Source: Arthrobacter cavernae (GTDB lineage: Bacteria > Actinomycetota > Actinomycetes > Actinomycetales > Micrococcaceae). From it: DNA of 64,000 nucleotides. The notes beneath the pieces are model-generated. The model was not told where the DNA came from and did no database searches. It saw only the letters and a program-made list of their open reading frames with translations. Location: NCBI RefSeq assembly GCF_017368795.1, contig NZ_JAFNLL010000002.1:62001-126000 (forward strand). Direction: 5' to 3'. The first letter of the stretch is position 1. Every line of letters begins with the position of its first letter. Positions 18,326 to 27,411 of this stretch are shown here, piece after piece. Made by a program: the position numbers and the translations under genes.

Positions 18326-19738
18326 GTGACTGTTGACCGCACTGCAGATGAACTGGCCCTCGCCCAGTCCACTGCCACCGCCGCCCCCGCCCTTGAACAC
18401 CGCCCCGGCCGCTGGATTGCCAACTGGGATGCCGAAGACAAAGGCCAGTGGGAAGCCGAAGGCCGGTCCATCGCCAAGCGCAATCTCTACTGGTCGATCT
18501 TCGCCGAATTCCTCGGCTTCGTCGTATGGCAGCTCTGGTCGATCGTGGTCGTCCAGCTCCCTGCAGCCGGCTTCAAGTTCGACACCAACCAGATCTTCTG
18601 GCTCATCTCCATCCCCAGCCTGGTCGGCGCCACGCTCCGCATCCCCTACACGTTCATGGTCCCGAAGTTCGGTGGCCGCAACTGGACCATCGTCTCCGCG
18701 CTGCTTCTGCTGATTCCGTCGGCGGGCCTGGCGATGTGTGTGTCCAACCCCGGCACTCCGTTTGGCGTCATGCTCCTCGTCGCCGGCCTGGCCGGCTTCG
18801 GCGGCGGCAACTTCGCCAGTTCCATGGCCAACATCACCTTCTTCTACCCGGCCCGCGAAAAGGGCTGGGCGCTGGGCCTGAACGCTGCCGGCGGCAACCT
18901 CGGCGCCGCCGTCGCACAGCTGGTTGTTCCGATCGCCATCACCCTGCTGGCGGCCGGTACCGTCAATCTGCCCATGGCCGGCCTCATCTGGATCCCGCTG
19001 ATCCTTGTGGCCACCTTCGGCGCCTGGAAATACATGAACAACCTCACCAGCGCCAAGGGTGACGTGGCCGGATCCGTGGCGGCCCTCAAGGAACCGCACC
19101 TGTGGATCATGGCGTTCCTCTACATCGGCACGTTCGGCTCCTTCATCGGTTTCGCCGGTGTCTTCCCCAAGCTGATCAAGGACTACTTCCCGGACTTCTC
19201 CTCCATCCACGTCGGCGCGGTGGCCCTGTCGCTCGCCTTCCTTGGCCCGCTGGTCGGCTCGCTGGCCCGCCCCTACGGCGGACGCATGGCGGACCGCATG
19301 GGCGGGGCCCGCATGACCATCGCCTCCTTCGCCTCCATGGCCGTCATCACGCTGACCATGATCGCGACCCTGCCGCTGAAGAACTTCTGGCTCTTCCTGG
19401 TCCTGTTCCTCTTCCTCTTCGTGGCCAGCGGCTTCGGAAACGGCGCCACCTACCGCATGATCCCGGTGATCTTTGCAACGTCCAGCCGCGCAGCCCGCTC
19501 CGGCGCCAGCGGCGCCGTCACCGGGCGACTGGCCTCTTCCTCCCTCGGCCTGATCTCCGCGATCGGCGCCTATGGCGGATTCGTCATCCCCCAGGTGCTC
19601 AACGCGTCCAACTCGAGCACCGGTTCGTATACCCCGGCGTTCTACGGATTCGTCGGAGCCTACGTCCTGATGCTCATCGTCTGCTGGGCCTTCTACATCC
19701 GCCCCGCCCAGAAGCGCAACACGATCGGACACATCTAG
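18326..19738 (+). CDS. narK: nitrate/nitrite MFS transporter
   Basis: A 470-aa inner-membrane transporter that supplies nitrate to the assimilatory reductase encoded next to it. The nitrate-porter signature is present in helix 5 (AGLAGFGGGNFASSMANITF) together with the family segment RIPYTFMVPKFGGRNW and a second glycine-rich segment in the C-half (FVASGFGNGATYRM). The N-terminal 50 residues are cytosolic. It starts at GTG 18326 with AGGAGG 7-8 nt upstream. Its TAG stop is followed directly by the ATG of the nitrate reductase gene. Confidence 0.92.
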   Translation: MTVDRTADELALAQSTATAAPALEHRPGRWIANWDAEDKGQWEAEGRSIAKRNLYWSIFAEFLGFVVWQLWSIVVVQLPAAGFKFDTNQIFWLISIPSLVGATLRIPYTFMVPKFGGRNWTIVSALLLLIPSAGLAMCVSNPGTPFGVMLLVAGLAGFGGGNFASSMANITFFYPAREKGWALGLNAAGGNLGAAVAQLVVPIAITLLAAGTVNLPMAGLIWIPLILVATFGAWKYMNNLTSAKGDVAGSVAALKEPHLWIMAFLYIGTFGSFIGFAGVFPKLIKDYFPDFSSIHVGAVALSLAFLGPLVGSLARPYGGRMADRMGGARMTIASFASMAVITLTMIATLPLKNFWLFLVLFLFLFVASGFGNGATYRMIPVIFATSSRAARSGASGAVTGRLASSSLGLISAIGAYGGFVIPQVLNASNSSTGSYTPAFYGFVGAYVLMLIVCWAFYIRPAQKRNTIGHI

Positions 19739-21940
19739 ATGCCCAACGGCGCCGACACCCACTGCCCCTACTGCGCGCTCCAGTGCGCCATGACGCTGAC
19801 CCCGGCCAACCAGCCGGGGTCGGCGCCCGCGCCCGCCGCAGCACCGGCAAGCCTTGCCGTCCCCGTCCTTGACGTTTCCGGGCGCGACTTCCCCACCAAC
19901 CGGGGCGGGCTGTGCCGCAAGGGCTGGACGTCGGCGTCGTTGTTGCGCCACAACGGCCGGGTCACCGAGCCGATGCTCAAAGGCTCCGACGGCGTCCACC
20001 AGCCCATCAGCTGGGACCAGGCCCTCATGCTCATCACCGCCGCCGTCAAGGACACGCAGAAGCAGTACGGTATGGACGCCGTCGGGGTCTTCGGCGGCGG
20101 CGGCCTGACCAACGAGAAGGCCTACCTGCTGGGCAAGTTCGCCCGGCTGGCGCTGCGGACCTCGCGCATCGACTACAACGGCCGCTTCTGCATGTCCTCG
20201 GCGGCAGCCGCCGGAAACCGCGCCTTCGGCGTGGACCGCGGACTGCCCTTCCCCGTCCAGGACCTCGACTCCGCCTCCGTCATCCTGATGCTCGGCTCCA
20301 ACGTTGCCGAGACCATGCCCCCGTTCGTCCAGCACCTGCAGGGCGCCCGCGACGCCGGCGGGCTGATCGTGGTGGACCCCCGCCGTTCCGCGACGGCCGC
20401 GTTCACCGCCGACGGCGGCGGCTTCCACCTGCAGCCCACCCCCGGCACCGATCTGGCCCTGCTGCTCGGCATCTCCCACGTGGTGGTCCACGAGGGCCTC
20501 GCCGACACCGAATACCTCCGAACCCGCACGTCCGGCTACGACGCCCTGATCCGCAGCCTGAACGCGTTCTGGCCCGAGCGCGTCCAGTCCATCACCGGCG
20601 TCCCCGCCACCCTGATCCGTGAAACCGCCCGCCGGCTCGCCCACGGCGCCCGCACCGGCGGCGCCTACATCCTCAGCGGCCGCGGCGTGGAGCAGCACGT
20701 GGACGGCACCGACACCGCCACGGCCGCCATCAACCTCAGCCTGCTGCTGGGCCTGCCCGGCTCGGCCCGCAGCGGCTACGGCACGCTCACCGGCCAGGGC
20801 AACGGCCAGGGCGGCCGCGAGCACGGCCAGAAGTCCGACCAGCTCCCCGGCTACCGCAAGATCACGGACCCCGCCGCACGCGCCCACATGGCCAAGGTGT
20901 GGAACGTGGACGAGTCCCTCATCCCCGGCCCGGGCCTGCCGGCCGTGCAGCTGCTGCAGTCGCTGGGACAGCCCGACGGCGTCCGCTGCCTTTTCGTGCA
21001 CGGCGCCAATGTGGCGGTCTCCGCGCCCGACGCCAGCGCCGTCGTCGACGGGCTCCGCAGCCTCGATTTTCTGGTGGTGTGCGACTTCTTCATGTCCGAG
21101 ACCGCCGTCGAAGCCGATCTGGTCCTGCCCGTGACCCAGTGGGCCGAGGAGGAAGGCACGCTGACCAACCTCGAAGGCCGCGTGCTCCGCCGGCGGAAGG
21201 CCCTGACGCCGCCGCCTGGCGTCCGCAGCGAACTCTGGCTCATGGCCCGCCTGGCCGAACTCCTGGACGCACCGTCAACCTTCAGCGACGACCCCGAAAC
21301 GGTGTTCGAGGAACTGCGCCTCGCTTCCGCCGGCGGCCTGGCCGACTACTCCGGCATCGACTACGCCATGCTGGACCGCGGCGAGGCCGCCTACTGGCCC
21401 TACCCCGCCGGCAGCCAGGGCACGCCCCGTCTCTTCGCGGACGGCTTTGCCCACGCCGACGGCCGGGCCGTCCTGGTACCGGTGACCCCGTCCAAGCGCG
21501 CCCGGCGCAGCTTCGCGAACGCCGCCGCACCTGGATCGCTGGCCCTCGCCACCGGCCGGCTCCTGGAGCACTACCAGTCCGGCACCCAGACCCGCCGCGT
21601 GGCCGAACTCGCCGCCAGCCAGCCCGAGGCCAGGCTCCTGATCCACCCCGCCACCGCCGCAGCCCGGAACATCGCCGACGGCGAGTTCGTGGCCGTCAGC
21701 AACGAGCGCGGCGAGGTCGTGTGCCGTGCCGAGCTGAGCAATACGGTCCGCACGGACACCGTCTTCCTGCCCTTCCACTTCCCGGGCCAGGAGAACGCCA
21801 ACCGCCTCACGGAGGCGGCCACCGATCCCATTTCCGGCATGCCGGAGTTCAAAACCAGCCGGGTCTGGGTCCGGCAAGCAATCCCGGTCGCTCTTCCAAC
21901 GGGCGCCGGACTGCCGCTGCACGTCAAGGAGGCATCATGA
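19739..21940 (+). CDS. nasA: assimilatory nitrate reductase catalytic subunit (molybdopterin oxidoreductase)
   Basis: Reduces nitrate to nitrite in the cytosol; 733 aa. The N-terminal [4Fe-4S] ligands are C9, C12, C16 and C59 with the conserved K61 (GLCRKGW). The molybdenum ligand is probably C151 in NGRFCMSSA, as in NarB/NasA-type enzymes. Later Mo-bis-MGD segments include MLGSNVAETMPP, GQGNGQGGREHGQKSDQLPG and, in the C-terminal dinucleotide-binding domain, LATGRLLEHYQSGTQTRRV. No Tat signal is present, fitting a cytosolic assimilatory enzyme. It starts right at the narK stop and its own stop overlaps the next start by ATGA. Confidence 0.92.
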   Translation: MPNGADTHCPYCALQCAMTLTPANQPGSAPAPAAAPASLAVPVLDVSGRDFPTNRGGLCRKGWTSASLLRHNGRVTEPMLKGSDGVHQPISWDQALMLITAAVKDTQKQYGMDAVGVFGGGGLTNEKAYLLGKFARLALRTSRIDYNGRFCMSSAAAAGNRAFGVDRGLPFPVQDLDSASVILMLGSNVAETMPPFVQHLQGARDAGGLIVVDPRRSATAAFTADGGGFHLQPTPGTDLALLLGISHVVVHEGLADTEYLRTRTSGYDALIRSLNAFWPERVQSITGVPATLIRETARRLAHGARTGGAYILSGRGVEQHVDGTDTATAAINLSLLLGLPGSARSGYGTLTGQGNGQGGREHGQKSDQLPGYRKITDPAARAHMAKVWNVDESLIPGPGLPAVQLLQSLGQPDGVRCLFVHGANVAVSAPDASAVVDGLRSLDFLVVCDFFMSETAVEADLVLPVTQWAEEEGTLTNLEGRVLRRRKALTPPPGVRSELWLMARLAELLDAPSTFSDDPETVFEELRLASAGGLADYSGIDYAMLDRGEAAYWPYPAGSQGTPRLFADGFAHADGRAVLVPVTPSKRARRSFANAAAPGSLALATGRLLEHYQSGTQTRRVAELAASQPEARLLIHPATAAARNIADGEFVAVSNERGEVVCRAELSNTVRTDTVFLPFHFPGQENANRLTEAATDPISGMPEFKTSRVWVRQAIPVALPTGAGLPLHVKEAS

Positions 21941-23502
21941 GCGAGCGCATTGTCGTTGTCGGATTCGGTCCCGTCGCAGCCCGGCTGGTGGAGGAGCTGC
22001 TGCCCTCGGTCCGCAGTGGGCTGGTGCAACTGCTCGTCATCGGGCAGGAGGCCGAAGCCGCCTACAACCGCGTCATGGTGGCCGAGCTCGGCGTCGGGCG
22101 GACCACTCCCGAGGCCCTCGCCATGGCTGATGCCGCCGATCTGGCGGCCGACGGCGTCGACGTCCGCCTGGGCGTCAAGGTCCGGCGCATCGACCGCGCC
22201 CGGCAGCAGGTGGTCCTGTCCGACGGCACCACGCCCGGCTACGACCGCCTCGTGTTCGCCACGGGCTCCCGGCCGGTCATCCCCAACCTCACGGGCCTCA
22301 ACCCGGATCCCTCCGGCCCCGTCCTCCCGGCGGGCGTGACCGCGCTCCGGGACCTCCGCGATGCCGCCGTGCTCCGCGAGGCCGTGGCAGGACGCAAGCG
22401 CGTCGTGGTCCTGGGCGGCGGCGTCCTGGGACTGGAAACCGCACTGGCCGCCGCCGAGGAAGGCGCCCAGACTACCGTGGTCCACAACGGCCCCTTCCCG
22501 CTGGGCCGCAACATCGACCGCGGCGGCGGCTCGGTCCTCACCGCCGGCCTGCGCGCCGGCGGCGTCCGCATGGCCGGCAACGCCCGCTCCACCGGCGTGG
22601 AGACGGCGGGCCCCGGCGGCAGCTTCTCGGCGCTGCTCCTCGAGGACGGCTCAGCGATCGACGGCGATCTGCTGGTTCTCTCCTGCGGCGTGCGTCCCCG
22701 GATCGAACTGGCCGAGGGCTGCGGACTGCCCACGGGCTCCGGGATCCTGGTGGACCACCACCTGCGGACCTACCACGAACCGCACATGTTCGCGATCGGC
22801 GACTGCGCCGAGGTCCGCTGCCCCGATGCTTCCTGCCTTGATTGCCGTGGAGCCACCGGCCCCTCCGGACTGGTGGGGCCGGGCTGGCGCCAGGCCGAGT
22901 GGCTCGCCGAATACCTGGTCCTGCTGGCCAGTGACGGGCAGGAAGCGGCGGACGCCCTGGCCCCGCTGCCGAAGGAACAGCCCGGCGTCGTGGTCCTCAA
23001 GGCCCGCGGCATCAACCTGGCCGTGGCCGGCGACAACCTGGCCGATCCCTGGGACGAGGAACTGCTGGAGGCCGGCTCGGCCAACGGGCGGCCACGCCGC
23101 CAGATCTCCCAGTGGGCCGATCCCGAGCACGGACGCTACGTGAAGATGACCACCCGCGGCGGAGTCCTCGAAGGACTGGTCTCGGTGGGCATGCCCCGCA
23201 CCGCAGCCGAACTCGTGGTGCTGTTCGAACGCGCCGCCGAACTGCCCGCGGACCGCTCGCTGCTCCTCCGGCTCGACGGTCCCGACCAGCTGGACGCCGG
23301 GGGCGGCAACAGCAACGACCCCGAGCGCACCGTATGCCGCTGCGCCGGCGTCAGCGGCGCCAAGATCGAGGAGGCAGTCCTGGACGGCTGCAGCTCCGTC
23401 CAGGAAGTCTCCAAGGCCACCCGCGCCGGCACCGGCTGCGGCGGCTGCCACGAGGACATCAAGGGGATCATCGAAAAACATTTCCAAGCGGCTGCCGCCT
23501 GA
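21937..23502 (+). CDS. nasB: FAD-dependent oxidoreductase with C-terminal BFD [2Fe-2S] domain, nitrate reductase partner
   Basis: A 521-aa flavoprotein resembling the N-terminal half of NirB. FAD- and NAD(P)-binding motifs are VVVGFGPVAARLV near the start and VVVLGGGVLGLETALAA around 165, with FAIGDCAEV closing the FAD site. The C-terminal bacterioferritin-associated ferredoxin-like domain has C467/C469 (CRC) and C501/C504 (CGGC), ligands for one [2Fe-2S] cluster. By position and architecture it passes electrons from NAD(P)H to the nitrate reductase, as NasB/NasC-type proteins do. The gene symbol is used by analogy. ATGA overlap with nasA implies coupled translation. Confidence 0.85.
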   Translation: MSERIVVVGFGPVAARLVEELLPSVRSGLVQLLVIGQEAEAAYNRVMVAELGVGRTTPEALAMADAADLAADGVDVRLGVKVRRIDRARQQVVLSDGTTPGYDRLVFATGSRPVIPNLTGLNPDPSGPVLPAGVTALRDLRDAAVLREAVAGRKRVVVLGGGVLGLETALAAAEEGAQTTVVHNGPFPLGRNIDRGGGSVLTAGLRAGGVRMAGNARSTGVETAGPGGSFSALLLEDGSAIDGDLLVLSCGVRPRIELAEGCGLPTGSGILVDHHLRTYHEPHMFAIGDCAEVRCPDASCLDCRGATGPSGLVGPGWRQAEWLAEYLVLLASDGQEAADALAPLPKEQPGVVVLKARGINLAVAGDNLADPWDEELLEAGSANGRPRRQISQWADPEHGRYVKMTTRGGVLEGLVSVGMPRTAAELVVLFERAAELPADRSLLLRLDGPDQLDAGGGNSNDPERTVCRCAGVSGAKIEEAVLDGCSSVQEVSKATRAGTGCGGCHEDIKGIIEKHFQAAAA

Positions 23503-23570
23503 GGCTGCTGGCTGATCCCGTTTGCCAGCTCGGGCCGCTTCAAGCCCCAAATTCCGGCCGGAAACGGCAA

Positions 23571-23601
23571 GGGGTCCAACCACAACGCGTGGTTGGACCC
23601 C
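23571..23601. terminator. bidirectional terminator between nasB and lpdA
   Basis: Perfect 13-bp stem GGGGTCCAACCAC / GTGGTTGGACCCC with loop AACGC, followed by TTT on the plus strand. It separates two convergent genes. Confidence 0.8.
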
Positions 23602-23616
23602 TTTGATGTGAATAAA

Positions 23617-25026
23617 TTATATGTGCACGTGCAGCCTGCGTGCGGCTTCCGAGATGGAACCGGTAAGTGACGGGTAGACCGTGAAAGCGCTGGCGACGTC
23701 GTCGACGTGCAGTTTCTGGGTGATCGCAACGGAGATCGGGAAGATCAGTTCCGAGGCGTTCGGGCCCACCACCACACCGCCGATCACAGTGCCGGAGCCC
23801 TTGCGCGCGATGATCTTGACGAAGCCGTCCTTGGTGTTGCGCATCTTGGCGCGGGCGTTGCTGAGCAGCGACAGCATCACCACATCGCCTTGGTACTTGC
23901 CGGATTCGAGGTCGGCCTCGGAGACGCCCACGGAGGCGATTTCCGGCGAGGTGAAGATGTTGGACGCCACCTGGTTGAGCTTGAGCGGCTTCACGGCGTC
24001 GCCCAGGAAGTGGGCGACGGCGATGCGGCCCTGCATGGCCGCCACGGAGGCCAGCGCGAAGACGCCGGTGCAGTCGCCGGCAGCGTAGATGTTGGAGGCC
24101 GTGGTGCGGGAAACGCCGTCCACCTTGATGTGGCCGGAGTCGGTCACCGCAACGCCGGCTTCCTCGAGTCCGAGCCCCGCCGTGTTGGGGATGGAGCCCA
24201 CGCACACCAGGCAGTGGGAGCCGGTGACCACGGAGCCGTCACCCAGGGTGACCTTCACGCCGTCGTCGGTGCGCTCGACGGCCTGGGCACGGGAGCGGGA
24301 CAGCACGCGGACGCCGCGGCGCTCAAAAACGCTCTCCAGGACCTTGGCAGCGTCGGTGTCCTCGCCCGGGAGCACCTGGTCGCGGCTGGAAATCAGGGTG
24401 ACCTTGGAGCCCAGGCCGTTGTAGGCGGAGGCGAACTCGGCGCCGGTGACGCCGGAACCCACCACGATCAGCTCCTCGGGGAGCTCGTCCAGGTTGTAGA
24501 TCTGGGCCCAGTTGAGGATGCGTTCGCCGTCGGGTTTCGCCGTGGGCAGTTCGCGCGGGTGCGCCCCGACCGCCAGCAGGATGGCGTCCGCTTCGACCGT
24601 CTTGGTTCCCTCGGAGGTGAGGACCTCGATGGTGTTGTTGTCCACCAGCTTGCCGGAGCCGATCATGATTTCGACGCCCAGGTGTTCCAGGCCCACGCGG
24701 ATATCGTCCGACTGCTCGCGGGCCAGGTCCAGGACGCGGTCGTTGATGTGGCCCAGATCGGCGCGCGGCTTGAACACACCGCCGTCGACGTCGAACTTGA
24801 CTCCCAGCTCGTCCGCCTCGCCCACGCGGGTCATGAGGTCTGCGGTGGCGATCAGGGTCTTGGACGGGACGACGTCGGTGAGGACGGCGGAGCCGCCGAG
24901 GCCTGCGCGTTCGATGATGGTCACGCGCGCACCGAGGGAGGCAGCCACCATGGCGGCTTCGTATCCTCCGGGACCACCGCCCAGGATGGCGATTCGAGGG
25001 GGGCTGAAGTCACGTTGGGTGGTCAC
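23617..25026 (-). CDS. lpdA: NAD(P)H-quinone dehydrogenase, lipoamide-dehydrogenase-like (LpdA type)
   Basis: A 469-aa flavoprotein disulfide reductase homologue from the GTG at 25026; a longer frame to 25131 encodes an atypical extension. The FAD site is IAILGGGPGGYEAAMVAAS, the NAD site IVVGSGVTGAEFASA, and NIYAAGDCTG closes the FAD domain. Where true lipoamide dehydrogenases have the redox-active CxxxxC, this protein has GGSAVLTDVVPSKTL with no cysteine, as in mycobacterial LpdA (Rv3303c), an NAD(P)H:quinone reductase. So it is not the pyruvate dehydrogenase E3. Proximity to deoD and pmmB also mirrors Rv3303c-Rv3308. Confidence 0.88.
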   Translation of the reverse strand: MTTQRDFSPPRIAILGGGPGGYEAAMVAASLGARVTIIERAGLGGSAVLTDVVPSKTLIATADLMTRVGEADELGVKFDVDGGVFKPRADLGHINDRVLDLAREQSDDIRVGLEHLGVEIMIGSGKLVDNNTIEVLTSEGTKTVEADAILLAVGAHPRELPTAKPDGERILNWAQIYNLDELPEELIVVGSGVTGAEFASAYNGLGSKVTLISSRDQVLPGEDTDAAKVLESVFERRGVRVLSRSRAQAVERTDDGVKVTLGDGSVVTGSHCLVCVGSIPNTAGLGLEEAGVAVTDSGHIKVDGVSRTTASNIYAAGDCTGVFALASVAAMQGRIAVAHFLGDAVKPLKLNQVASNIFTSPEIASVGVSEADLESGKYQGDVVMLSLLSNARAKMRNTKDGFVKIIARKGSGTVIGGVVVGPNASELIFPISVAITQKLHVDDVASAFTVYPSLTGSISEAARRLHVHI

Positions 25027-25133
25027 AAAGGTCAATTCTTGCGTATAGGACCCGTTGCTGCCACTCGACCATGCCTCAGTGGCAGGCATCCCGGCCGCGG
25101 CCCGATCACTACCCAATCCGTCCGGCCGCAAGG

Positions 25134-25145
25134 TAGCTTGTACCA
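25134..25145 (+). promoter_or_regulatory. -10 hexamer of a probable leaderless promoter for deoD
   Basis: TAGCTT (25134-25139) then 6 nt to the GTG start at 25146. No ribosome binding site is present. Confidence 0.5.
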
Positions 25146-25964
25146 GTGAGTAACGCAGAGCTGAGCAGCACAGACCCGTTCGAGGCCGCGAAGGCCGCCG
25201 CCCACTACATTGCCGAGCAGACCGGCGTCGAATCCCATGACGTGGCCCTGGTGCTGGGCTCGGGCTGGGGCGAGGCCGCCGAGCTCATCGGCGAGACCAC
25301 CGCCACCCTGACGGCCTCCGAGGTTCCGGGCTTCCACGCCCCGGCCGTGGAAGGCCATGTGGGCACTATCCGTTCAGTGCTGACCAAGGAGGGCAAGCGC
25401 GCGCTGGTTCTGGGCGCCCGCACCCACTACTACGAGGGCAAGGGCGTCCGCGCCGTGGTCCACGGCGTGCGCACGGCAGCCGCCGCCGGCTGCAAGACCT
25501 TCGTGGTCACCAACGGCTGCGGCGGGCTCAACGAGAAGTGGACCCCCGGCACCCCGGTGCTGATCAGCGACCACATCAACCTGACGGCCGCGTCCCCGCT
25601 GGAAGGGGCCACGTTCGTGGACCTCACGGATCTGTACTCCTCCCGCATCCGCGCGCTGGCCCGCGAGGTGGACCCGTCCCTGGACGAAGGCGTCTACGCC
25701 CAGTTCACCGGCCCGCACTACGAAACCCCCGCCGAGGTGCAGTACGCCAAGCGGATCGGTGCGGAGCTGGTGGGCATGTCCACGGCCCTGGAATCCATCG
25801 CCGCACGCCACGCAGGCATGGAGGTCTTCGGCATCTCGCTGGTGACCAACCTCGCCGCCGGCATCAGCCCGGTCCCGCTGAGCCACCAGGAAGTCCTCGA
25901 AGCCGGCCAGGCCGCCGGCAAGCGCATCTCCAAACTGCTCGCGGACATCATCGCCAAACTCTAG
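25146..25964 (+). CDS. deoD: purine-nucleoside phosphorylase
   Basis: Splits purine (deoxy)nucleosides with phosphate to free base and (deoxy)ribose-1-phosphate in nucleoside salvage; 272 aa. Family II (trimeric) signatures are the phosphate-binding GSGWGEAAELIG, the GARTHYYEGKGVRAV segment, VVTNGCGGLNEKWTPGTPVL with the purine-site Asn nearby, and GPHYETPAEVQY with the Glu/Tyr pair. The start is GTG with a leaderless promoter. pmmB, which acts on sugar phosphates, follows 1.4 kb downstream, and deoC at 45090 would complete deoxyribose breakdown. Confidence 0.92.
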   Translation: MSNAELSSTDPFEAAKAAAHYIAEQTGVESHDVALVLGSGWGEAAELIGETTATLTASEVPGFHAPAVEGHVGTIRSVLTKEGKRALVLGARTHYYEGKGVRAVVHGVRTAAAAGCKTFVVTNGCGGLNEKWTPGTPVLISDHINLTAASPLEGATFVDLTDLYSSRIRALAREVDPSLDEGVYAQFTGPHYETPAEVQYAKRIGAELVGMSTALESIAARHAGMEVFGISLVTNLAAGISPVPLSHQEVLEAGQAAGKRISKLLADIIAKL

Positions 25965-26183
25965 GGCACCGGCCCCTGACTCGCCGTTGCTTCACAGGCC
26001 CGGGTCCGGCGCCAGAGGCCCGACGGCGTCCACATCTACCTTCCCCACGTGGAAAGCGCGCCGAAGCCTATGAGAACGAGCTCGGAGCCTCTATTCTCAT
26101 GCCATGAGCGTTCGGGTCACATTTTGGCGAGGGGAATCCCGCCATCCTGAGCGGGATCCGGCGGCACCGCGCGCGAGTGACGC

Positions 26184-26741
26184 ATGAATACTAGAAATAT
26201 TCCGCCCCATGACAGCTACGCCGCGTTCCTCGCGAGGTTGGATGCAGCCACGGCAAGCCTGAGCACGCGGGCAGGATCGCTGGACAGGGCACTTACGGCC
26301 GTCTCGTTGCTCTTGGGACCATACCAATCGGCCGTACGGAAATGGGAACGACGGCGCGTCCACGTCAGCGAGCAGCTGGCCCGGCATTCTGGGACGCCAC
26401 AGACGTACACCGCTCTGAGCGAGCTCCACGACGTGGCAGTGAAGATGGAATCGATGCTCCGTGCCCGCACCCTGCGCGTCACGGAAAAGTTATCGGTCAT
26501 CCAGGGACGTCGCGACGCAATCGACAAGTCACTCCTGGAGCTTGAGGTCAGCAGGGTCAAGCTGAATTCGTCCCGAATGCTGTCCCAGGACCGCGAAAAC
26601 CTGAGCAGGGCCTTTTCCGAGCTGGCCGGCTCAACCGGCGCCGCCGCAACCATTCCCGATCTGGGTCTGCGTAGCGATCTCAAGGAAGCACGCGAGGCAG
26701 TCATCCTGGCTGAAGCGCTCATGGAGGTGAAGGGGTACTAA
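26184..26741 (+). CDS. hypothetical coiled-coil protein
   Basis: A 185-aa soluble protein with no recognised family. It is almost entirely helical, with heptad-like charge patterns from about 15 to 145 (LDAATASLSTRAGSLDRA, VAVKMESMLRARTLRVTEKL, LLELEVSRVKL). No cysteine, signal peptide or membrane segment is present. The stop is 2 nt before the start of a small membrane protein, so they form a pair and may interact. The pair sits between deoD and pmmB, which are often neighbours in related genomes. Confidence 0.55.
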   Translation: MNTRNIPPHDSYAAFLARLDAATASLSTRAGSLDRALTAVSLLLGPYQSAVRKWERRRVHVSEQLARHSGTPQTYTALSELHDVAVKMESMLRARTLRVTEKLSVIQGRRDAIDKSLLELEVSRVKLNSSRMLSQDRENLSRAFSELAGSTGAAATIPDLGLRSDLKEAREAVILAEALMEVKGY

Positions 26742-26743
26742 AC

Positions 26744-27286
26744 ATGGAGAATTCAGCGCACGATCAGCCGCGCAGGAACACCGTCACACTCGTGCGCTGG
26801 TCGAAGAAGCCAGGCGAAGATCCCATCATCAAGTTCATCATGTTCAGTGTCCTTGGTTTGATCCTGTGCCTGTTCCTGATGATCTTCATGCCCGGCCTCA
26901 GAAGTTTCGGTGCCGTTGCACTGTTCACGGCCATCTTCGCCGCGATTCTCACGGTTCCCACGGCTTCCGGCCGGAGGAGTTTTATGCGGGGGCTAACCAA
27001 GAGGGTGAACGACACCATCGGTGAAGTGACCGGCAACCCTCATGACCAACTCTCGGTCAGGCAATTTCGGCAATTGGTCAAGAGCGGCGAGCAGCTTCCG
27101 CTCATCGTCAACGGGGTGCCCGGGTTGAATCTGCACGTGGAACGGGCTTCAACGCTGGAGAAAAATGCCCCCGAGAAATGGTTTGTGGTCTTTACCATTA
27201 TCCCCCCGGAGAACGGGCCCGCCAGCTTTGATCGGTTGCTGGCCGCGGCAATCGGCGCCCGTCCCGAGACCCCCGGCGCCAGCTAA
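26744..27286 (+). CDS. hypothetical membrane protein paired with the coiled-coil protein
   Basis: A 180-aa protein with no recognised family. Two close membrane helices (about 31-49 and 54-73, IMFSVLGLILCLFLMIFM and AVALFTAIFAAILTV) form a hairpin, leaving a 30-residue N-terminus and a C-terminal domain of about 105 residues with Lys/Arg-rich entry and alternating hydrophobics (EKWFVVFTIIPPENG). The topology could anchor the coiled-coil partner at the membrane. Translation is likely coupled to the preceding gene. Confidence 0.55.
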   Translation: MENSAHDQPRRNTVTLVRWSKKPGEDPIIKFIMFSVLGLILCLFLMIFMPGLRSFGAVALFTAIFAAILTVPTASGRRSFMRGLTKRVNDTIGEVTGNPHDQLSVRQFRQLVKSGEQLPLIVNGVPGLNLHVERASTLEKNAPEKWFVVFTIIPPENGPASFDRLLAAAIGARPETPGAS

Positions 27287-27398
27287 TTGGCGGTTCGCTG
27301 CACCGTCAGGACAGCAAGGTCATACAAAGCGGTCGGAGCGGCGCAAACTGTAACCAGACCGATGAGGGCACGGTCTGCGCTTCCGGCTGCTTTGACGA

Positions 27399-27411
27399 TA
27401 GCTTTATCCCT
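27399..27411 (+). promoter_or_regulatory. -10 hexamer of a probable leaderless promoter for pmmB
   Basis: TAGCTT (27399-27404), identical to the hexamer before deoD, is 7 nt before the ATG at 27412. No ribosome binding site is present. Confidence 0.5.

Noticed and set aside
18239..21001. Minus-strand open frame of 920 codons
   Set aside because: Antisense to narK and nasA, which have full catalytic signatures. The composition is low complexity, an effect of high GC in third positions.
20899..21936. Upstream extension of the nasB frame inside nasA
   Set aside because: It overlaps the catalytic subunit. The ATGA junction at 21937 gives the real start.
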